From positions 441,632-505,631 of the forward strand of contig CAJNDS010002114.1 of the NCBI GenBank assembly GCA_905221605.1: a stretch of DNA of 64,000 nucleotides, read 5' to 3'. Position 1 is the stretch's first letter, and each line of letters starts with the position of its first letter. Below the pieces are notes generated by a model. The model saw only the letters and a list, made by a program, of their open reading frames with translations. It did no database searches and was not told where the DNA came from. The DNA comes from Symbiodinium natans (lineage: Eukaryota; Sar; Dinophyceae; Suessiales; Symbiodiniaceae). The position numbers were made by a program, and so were the translations under genes. Shown here in pieces: positions 56,097-64,000 of the stretch.

Positions 56097-59000
56097 AGCA
56101 CCAGAAGAGCGGGGGCTTGGCAGGAACAAAAAAGGAATGGTGCACATGCACGCCAAAGCTCACTGCCATCCATTCAAGCTCACTTTCTCCCATTTGTTTG
56201 CAGCGTTAAATTTTGCCTGCTCTGCTGCCAGCCTGAGCCTTCCCTCGATCTTTGCTTGCCATGTCGGCGCAGACTACTCTATGCAAGCTAAAGGGACCGT
56301 AGTTGCCCTCCTCCACCCAAGCTCCAGAGGTGACCTAGGTGAGAGGGTGATAGAATCCCAGCGAGAAAATTGAAAACCACCGCTTTCACGACCAAAGAGC
56401 TGAAAGGAAGATCCAGCAAGTTTTTCTTGGTTGAGGGTCGTTTTTCTGAGGACCTTGAAGACCAGCAACAGAGAGATGTTTGCGAGTGTGTGCGGCTTTG
56501 CGTTCGGGGCGTGGGAACAAGTGCAAAAGCCTCAACCCCAAGCCGACAAGGCCGAGGTGATGGAGGTCTTGCACGCGGTCCGGCTGCAAGGTGTGCAAAC
56601 GTTGCACCGGCTGAAGGCGCAGGGTTCTGCTGAGGGTTCTGCTCGAGAACATATTTGTATATGTGAAATTGCCCAAAAAACGGCATCGCAGGATAAGCCT
56701 GAAAACGTGCCACTTTGGCCATCGGGCTACCAGAAGCTTTTGAACTTCCAGACAGTGCAGCCCAATTCTTGTGGTTTTCTCCGATGTCGGCTTTGTGTTC
56801 TGAAGCCGGCACAATGTCTGGGAAGGGTCCTCCAAGCAAGGCTTCAAGAGGTACCTAATGCTGCTTGCAGAATCCGATGAAACCACGACTTCCGATGGAG
56901 TCAGCTTTCAAGATCAGGTTCTGCTTGGGACCCGTGGGAAAAGACCTCCCGACCACTCTGAGCCAGTGAGCCTTAAGCCCGACCAAGCCCAAATCAGCCT
57001 CCGCAAGGTCTCCGACGCGCACGGCTCAGCTGTCCGGGTTACGGTATGGCACCTCGTGCGTCGGAAGTTACATTTTGGGTATCTTTGGCCATCTTCAGCT
57101 CTTTACAGGGGGCCGAGCCCGATAGTCCGATAGCTGAAGCACCGCAAGACCCAAAGCCCGTGCATGATTCTGCATGAGCTGACCGCTGCTCTACGTTTCA
57201 CCCGTCATGATCTCGTTTGGTTTGGCGTTTCGGTATTTCGGCGTTTGGACGTGGGCTGGTAGCAGCTATTGCCACACTTTGCTTGAAGTTTCCCATAGTA
57301 TCCTCATTTTAGCATCTACATTCTACATGCCCGAGTCAGTGTCCCTCTCACCAGAGATCCTCAAATCCGAGCTGCTCAGGCGTCAACGGAGGCACATGGG
57401 CAGCTCTGAAATAGCATTAGGTTCAGCGTTTAGGGTTCAGAACTTTTGATTCAGAGTCCTGCATGGGTCGCTTTGCCAGGCATACCGAGATCTCAGGTCT
57501 TGGGAGGCGCGATCTCCCGAAAGCATGGTCTCTCCAATTTGGAAACCCTAAGACGTACGTCAAAAAATTAGGGGCATTGCCCTTTGTTTCAGGCAGTGCA
57601 GGCTTGCAAGATTGGAGTGGTACTTCGGCATTCTCGCTAACAGAAGCTCGTGGAATACCCGCAGCCGAAAAAATGGGTCCAACTCTGCGAGCCTAAGCGC
57701 TTTTCTTGCAAACCCATATTTTTGAACTTCCAGCGCAGGTGGAAGTGAAGCAGCTTCCGGCAGGCGGGGGGTGGGGACGGCTCTCCCGAAAGCCTTGTTT
57801 GGTGTGTGGGGTCAAGTTATTTTCATGCAGTCTTTTCCTTACATCATGGAAAACCAGGAATCCAGAGAATATGGAAAACATATGCAAGTATGAAAGAAAT
57901 AAGTTGCAAACAACAACCGGCTTTTCACAATGTGAAAATGTGAAAAGCGATGTGATGCTCCACATTGGAGCAAACACATACATTTGCGATACACCCACCA
58001 TATACTAGGGCTTAGGCACCAACTTACAGAGGGGTTGCGGCCTGTACAAGGTTTGTAGCCATGCTTCGGCAGTGCCACGTACACATCGGCTGTTGATGCA
58101 GCTCAAGTTGGTTTCGAGATAAACGACCAATCTCCGAATTTCTCTCCTCAGTGCACCCTGTGGGACATCGAGGAACTTTCGGCCCTGAACGTTGCGTCCG
58201 GCACCTCCTAATTTCCTCATGCTCCAGTGTCTGGTCCTACAGGCTGCCAGCAGGAGAGTCCTGTTCTCAGTCAGATGTAGGAAGTTCAGGACTAGGATCT
58301 TGGAGAATATTTGAGTCGGAGTCGGGGGCTTGAAGGTTTTCGCGAGATTTACGCTGAGTTCGGGGATTGTGGGGTCAGCCGTATTCCCACAGGTTTCGTA
58401 CCTTCAGATTGTTTGCGAGTTGTCAACATGACCCCCAGCGCCCCGAATCCCATAGCAAGTTCCTCATCTCAACCTATGACGTACGACGCTTGACGATGTC
58501 GCCACGAGGGAGACTTCGGAGTTTTTGAACATCCTTCCGGAGCCACTCGCCTTTGGAAGCAGCCACACCAGTCCAGGCTGCGGGGTCGCTGCAGCCCCGA
58601 CCCGGCTTCAATGGCCCGGCCCCCTGGAATCTCAAGCTTTATACTGTGGGAACCCTGAAGATTTTAAGCCCTGAAACCTGCGCTCTGCAGGCTCTGGGCA
58701 GACATGGTCGGGGTTGTAGCATGTTCTCCACATGCTTTGAGGCTAGGCTTTTCCTTCCACTCTTCAGTGCATGTTCTGGAAACTTGGTCTGGATAGTAAG
58801 TCGCCACTTTGGGCAGCTGCCCTCATTGGCTCAATGGCCTCACATGGGCTGTAGCATTGTAGCATTGCCGGTGACATCCTGCCTTGTTGACTCTTGTGGC
58901 CTGTTTGTTGACCTTACTCATCTGATTTCTGATCTTGTTCCCATGTGTTTTTTTCTGACCCTTTCCAGCTTCTTGCTTAACTTGGACTTCCATCTGAGCT

Positions 59001-62000
59001 CTGAGAATGTTGCCGTGTACAAGTTCTTTAAAATCCTCGTTTGTATGCTTCTCAACCGGTGTGGGGTTGTTCTGTTTCAACCAACTGAGTCTCCTGCGCT
59101 CCTCGTTGGCCCAGGACTCCTCCCACGCCCTTCAGCCCCGCTCCCTGCTCAAGACCAGCCAAGCCAAGCTGCTTTTCTGCCGCCCGATCGCCCTCTCCGA
59201 CCGTCGATACCCTGAGCTCGCACCCTTTCGGAGGCTCCAAACCCTCCTTGTCCACCAGCAGCTGTGGGTCCGTGGCCACCGTCTCTCTTTCCGAATGGTT
59301 GCTTCAACCACTGCAACATAGAAAGCAAGCCTTTGGTTGACTCTCGCCTTCCTGCTGTGTATTCTTGGAGGCATCTGTCGGTTATATGTTGGTTTAGCCT
59401 GGTGGCCATGTCAGCCGTATCCATCACATTCCGCTGCGCAATAAACCCAAATTTACAACATGTCCATGTCAACAAAATCTCTCAACAAGGGCCCCGGCAA
59501 GATTTTTCCAAGCAGCCGAAATGCTCACACGGTAAGATTTAAATCCCTACGCCCTTAAACACCTTCGGCCGAGATCGTGAACATCCTGCCCAAGCCATTA
59601 GAATTGCGAACCGCGCGTTTTTCCCCAAGCCCTTAATCTAATGGTATGCCTTAACAAAGTGTCTTCCACCGCACAGGCCTGACTGCATCGCGCATGCCCA
59701 GACCATCCGCGGAGTGGCGGGCGCGGGTGTAGGAGACCCAGGGCTGTCCTGGGGGCTGAAAGTTTACCTTTTACAAGTGTGGCCTTTTGATCCCTTAGTG
59801 CCAATAAAGAGGAGGCAATTAAGAAAGCACTACAAACACCCTAAGCTCTAAATACCTGAGCCTGAAACCCTAAACCTTGAGCAAAAAACTCAAACCTTAA
59901 CACCCTAAACCCAAGCCCAGCAAAAAGGGTGAAGCCAAATCAAACACGGGCCGAAGAACGGGCTCCTTCCGAAATGTGTCCTACAGGCAATATCCTTATC
60001 TGTGTGAGCCTCAGGTCTTCGTCAACCTCGCTGCTTTCGGTATCACTGAAGGCTGCTTCCGAGACGACTGCGGGGCACTCAGGCCTTCTCAAAGACAGCT
60101 TCGAGCGTAGGAGTCTATGAAAGGCCCCTAAGCCTAAGCCCCACTTGCGGGGGTGGTTGCTATGGACTGGTGCTGGTTTTCTCTGGTCTTTGCTAAGGGC
60201 TTTGAAGTGTCTGTTCCTCGGAGTTGGGAGTGGCAGGTCTTAGACTTGGAGCTTCAGGTTTTTTCGTGCGAACGTTGGTATTTGCACGTCTTTTCGTTCA
60301 GCTAGATGTGGCCTGTATGGCTAGGCAGCTAGAAGAGGGTTTTGAACGAAGCAGGCCTCACAGCCGCAATATCCGCCTCGAAGATAGATAGGGAGTGGTT
60401 TCGGGGTTGGGAGTCTCAGGGTTTTCGGCCATGGAATCTCGTCAGGACCCTGATTCACATTCTTGGACCAGAGGCAAGCATCCGCCTGAAAAAACTCAAG
60501 TTTTGGAGCCTGAAACCACGCCCTAATTAGCATAGCCACGACAGCCTTGTGCCCAACGTCTTCCAAGGCAGCTACACTGATCACTTCGCCTCGGGATCGC
60601 CGGCCACCTGCGCCAGGCAATCTACGGATTTTTGGGGTTTCGGGGTTCGGCTAAGCGCAACGCCTGTAACAGACAGTGACATTCGCCCCTCACCCCTCCA
60701 TCCTGCCGCGGTGGAGGACCTGTGCCTCGATACGAGCAGCGCCCCGAGCGGTAGTTCGTTGTTCCTTCGAAGCTTCGGGGCTTGGGACGTGTATTCCTGC
60801 CGCTGCTTGCGAGCCTTAGCCCCACGCATTTCTTTCACCGGTTCAGAAACCCTCAAAGTTATCAGATTTCAGGCTCACAAACACGACGTGACATGATTCT
60901 CCTATCAAGGCGTGCCGCTGGTGGTCCTTTTGGACGTCCAGAACCGGAGGCGTGTGATCCAAAGTAAGGCTTGTGTTGGCTACAAAGCAGGTCTGGAAAG
61001 CCACACAATACTGAGTGAACAATTCAGTTTAGAAGAAAATGCAGACATGAGCGAAGTTCGATAATCAAACATTCAGAATAGAAAGTTAAATCCACAACCA
61101 AGATTAATGAACCAATGCACCCAGCATGAACCATTTAATCCAACATGAATAAGTCAATTTTGAGATGACCTGCCCAATAACTAATTGTGTCTGCACGAAA
61201 ACTAGCGATTTAGTGGTGAATCATTTAAATTTTTACATTACGAATGGTTTACACTCATTGTTGTCATTAGCAATTTTAAAACACAATTTTCCTACCGAAT
61301 ATGTTAAGATGACTTAAGGCTATTTAAGGCTATGACTTCAGATTCAACAGCTCTGGGGCTTTGAAGTCTGAGAGTCGAAGTGCAAAAGATGCAACACGAG
61401 GCTCAAGGGGGTTCATTTCGGTAGGAAGCTGGCTAGTTGAACAGGCGCGATGCAGACTTCAAGCTCTCATTGGTGCCTTGCACGAAAGTACTTGATCCCG
61501 GATCCCTTTAGGCACCTGCTGGCTGCGGCGCCACGATGAGCAGCGAGACACAATGCTGCCTGACTAAATGGCCCAGGAGCTCACGGTGCAATATCGGTGA
61601 GTTTCCTCTTATGAACTTTTAAATTCCGAATCTTGACCTTCGGTTCCCGACCGCCTAAACCTGACATGAGTGCAGAACCTAACGTTTTGCGACGCTCACA
61701 GATCCACCACACTACAATGCCCACCGCGTATCCGATTCGGAAAGGGGCTGCTAATAAGTCTTATTCTTTGGTTCGTGGTTTGGGCTTGGGTGGTTGTGAA
61801 AGGACTGCCAACATTCTGCGTGCTTGCATACACCTTGGCTTCAGTATCCCCATATTGCCCTTGACTCCTCCAGCTGCAGAAGATGCGTCTCATGATGTCT
61901 CAAGGATGGAGAGCATGACAGCGGCGTCTGACTGCGTGCCGCCTGTGGCGATGTCCAGCGATCGCGCAAAGCGACCGGATGAACCGACGCTGCTGGGCAG

Positions 62001-63394
62001 TTCTAGCTCGATTTTAGGTATTTGCAACAGAGACACGAAAATCTGACGGCCATACTTTGTTTGTCAGAGAAGTGCTTCCCGCAAATGCCGTGTTTTGGAT
62101 TGGTGTCTGGGTCTAAGGCTAAAAACTCTTGTGGTTCAGCCGTTGGGTTTAAATTGATGGGGTAGGCTGTAGCTGAGGGTTTGAATCCCTTGGGCGTTTG
62201 GGAATTTAGGTTTCCGAAATGCAGAATTAGGTCTCAGGGTTTAGGAGGATGCGTTTCGGGTTGTGCAACATGCAAAACCTGTTTTACTGATGAACGAAGG
62301 CCTCCAGCACAGGAGCCCGTAGAGCCCATCTTTTGAAGCCCTGAACTCTATTCTCCTCGAACTGAGCACGAGCTTTGCAGCACTCGCCCAAAGGGTGCAT
62401 TGAGCTTGTGAACCCTCAAGATTTTTCAGCCGCCATCAGAAGATGAGTGTTGTGTTTCATGTTCTGGCCGGAGCCTGGAGCGTTGCCACATCTTGAATCG
62501 GGCAGTGTGTCCGACCCGCTATCTCGCTTATTCAGAGGTCAGAGTTGAGGGACATGCAAGTAGGATTGGCAATCCTCCGCAAGGTCGGGTCTTTTGGTCT
62601 CCAAAGCCGGTCCAACTTCCCAAACACAAACAGCCTGTAAGTTCAAGTGCCTTCAAATACCACAGAGCCCAAGGCTTTTCGAACTCGCGCGGAGGGGTGG
62701 CGGGTCTTTGCACCCGGGACGCAGTTCCTTCCAGTGGGACCTGGTGAAGGCCAGACTCTTGGATACTCTTGAGGGCCTCCAGCAGTTGTTAAGGTGCATT
62801 CACAACTGGGGAGGGTGTCCTCAGCGCTCAAATCCTTCATCCGGTCCTCAACCCACATCAACCCCAGACCCAGCAAGCCTAGCAGATCAGCTCTGGTGGT
62901 TTTTCACACCTGGAACAATCCCGCACAATCGTGCAATTCTTGGAGCGGGAGATCTCTTAACCTTTCAAGCCCCCGTAGAGCCTGAGAGCCTAACCTTTGT
63001 GGCAGGTTCTGGAGGAGTTCGGTCACCTCACGCCGTCACAAGTTCAGCGCCTCGGCCAGGTAATGCTTTGGCCGACTGTTTTGGGGGACTAGGTCTAGGG
63101 CTTGGAGTCTTGGACGGTTGGAGGGTTTAGGGAAAGATCGGGTTGTAAGGGGTCTTAGAAGGAACCCGTGATGCTTAGTTGCGGGTACTTTTTCGTTGGG
63201 AGACGGCCCGGTGAGTGAGGAAAGTGGCACGTGCCCGCGGCCACAGAAACAACGTGCCCCCGGACCTGCAGCAAAATCCAAGAACAACAACAAAGCCGCC
63301 CCCGCAGCAAACACAATCGCCCCGTGCACCCGCAGCAAGAAAAGAAACGTTCCCCGCCCCCGCAAAAAGGTTTGAAGGGCGACCGTCGATCCGG
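56097..63394. other. No recognisable gene
   Basis: The longest frame (58553-59215, 220 codons, plus) is cysteine- and leucine-rich without a domain and overlaps long minus-strand frames. A small C-rich telomere-like stretch (AAACCCTAAACC type) lies near 59840-59920. An A+T-rich island without frames spans about 60965-61340. No RNA gene could be recognised. Confidence 0.4.
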
Positions 63395-63560
63395 GTGGGT
63401 TTATGATTGTTATGACCATTGTGACCATAATGGTCAGAATGATCATTCTGACCATTATGACTACTATGGCTACTACTGACTATTATGACTTTTTGGACTC
63501 TTATGACTATTCTGACTGATATGACGATTATGACTTTTACAATCATTGTGCCTAAATAGT
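63395..63560. repeat. Degenerate GACYATTATG repeat with a 34-bp palindrome
   Basis: Repeats of TGACCATTATGACTAC type, containing a perfect 34-bp palindrome at 63426-63459 (centre GAATGATCATTC). The array changes strand at that palindrome. Confidence 0.85.
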
Positions 63561-63684
63561 ATTGTTATATTAGTGCAATTCTGCTTGTTATTAGTATGAC
63601 TATTCTCGAATCTTTCCTATTAGAAATGATTCTACGAATTTCAGGAATATCCGAATTTTTGCTATTGTTTCTATGAGGGTATGA

Positions 63685-63835
63685 CGTATATTATTGCTGT
63701 TATTGCTGCTATTACTGCGATTATTGCTATTATTGCTATTTTTGCTATTATTGCTATTATTGCTGTTATTGCTATGATTGCTAGTATTGCTAGTATTGCT
63801 AGTATTGCTATTCTTGCTACTATTGCCACTCATGG
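63685..63835. repeat. ATTGCTATT degenerate repeat
   Basis: Tandem ATTGCTATT and ATTGCTAGT units over about 150 bp. The minus strand reads as a low-complexity Asn/Ser frame (63600-63833), an artefact. Confidence 0.9.
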
Positions 63836-64000
63836 AATTGTTGGTATCATGGCTATCATGTATTGCTATTATTCCTTTTTTTATTCGCCATTGTTCCGAT
63901 TATTACAGCTATTGGTTCGATTTGCTCGTATTACTCGTATTGCTAGTACTCCAAACCGAGGCTTTAGTTATTATTACTTCTACTTCTCCTACACAAGCCG

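Noticed and set aside
58553-59215. 220-codon plus-strand frame with hydrophobic stretches
   Set aside because: Cysteine-, serine- and proline-rich chance composition, no domain, and overlapping minus-strand frames of equal quality.
1-64000. tRNA, rRNA and CRISPR features
   Set aside because: No cloverleaf with a T-loop GGTTCGANNCC context, no rRNA-like conserved block and no regularly spaced short repeats with unique spacers were seen. A tRNA or covariance-model scan was not possible.

Overview
The window looks like nuclear DNA from a dinoflagellate, possibly a Symbiodiniaceae- or Polarella-like alga; the species cannot be told. The evidence is: very low gene density; interstitial CCCTAAA/TTTAGGG telomere-type repeats and much DNA degenerated from them; an RRM plus glycine-rich RNA-binding protein whose exons begin with G directly after AG; and a tyrosine-recombinase retrotransposon with a cytosine-methyltransferase-like domain, a combination known from dinoflagellate genomes. 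Nothing looks bacterial: there are no operons, no Shine-Dalgarno spacing and no dense ORFs. Most open frames in the window run across simple repeats or are chance frames.

Layout. 1-14147 is repeat-rich DNA without a recognisable gene, apart from a possible terminal exon ending at 3570. It holds a TATGCA microsatellite (about 2.96-3.24 kb), a palindromic minisatellite (4.82-5.10 kb), two opposed telomere-like tracts (5.61-5.91 kb), an array that flips orientation (6.48-6.85 kb), a 290-bp CTGCTA tract (8.2-8.5 kb), a dispersed repeat (10.5-10.9 kb) and a 0.9-kb element with terminal inverted repeats and an 11-bp target duplication (11785-12709).

14148-21502 is a complete but decayed YR retrotransposon. 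Its ends form split direct repeats (A1 - ORFs - B1A2 - B2), as in the Ngaro/PAT type. The order inside is a small membrane-segment ORF, a Gag-like region, RT, RNase H, a C5-methyltransferase-like domain and a tyrosine recombinase. About ten stops and frameshifts break the coding regions.

21594-28194 is a 6.6-kb imperfect palindrome. Its arms carry degenerate TTTAGGG-derived higher-order repeats, and its centre is an array of 17-bp hairpin units that changes orientation at the axis. It begins 92 bp after the end of the retrotransposon.

28195-47385 and 48560-64000 are mostly unannotatable, with many simple repeats. The only well-supported host gene is the 3' part of an RRM/glycine-rich protein (47386-48559, two exons, a phase-compatible GT-AG intron). 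A second copy of the 10.5-kb dispersed repeat lies at 55.75-56.10 kb.

The most notable signals are the nested palindrome, the repeated flipping of satellite orientation across the window, and the split-repeat YR element carrying a methyltransferase.
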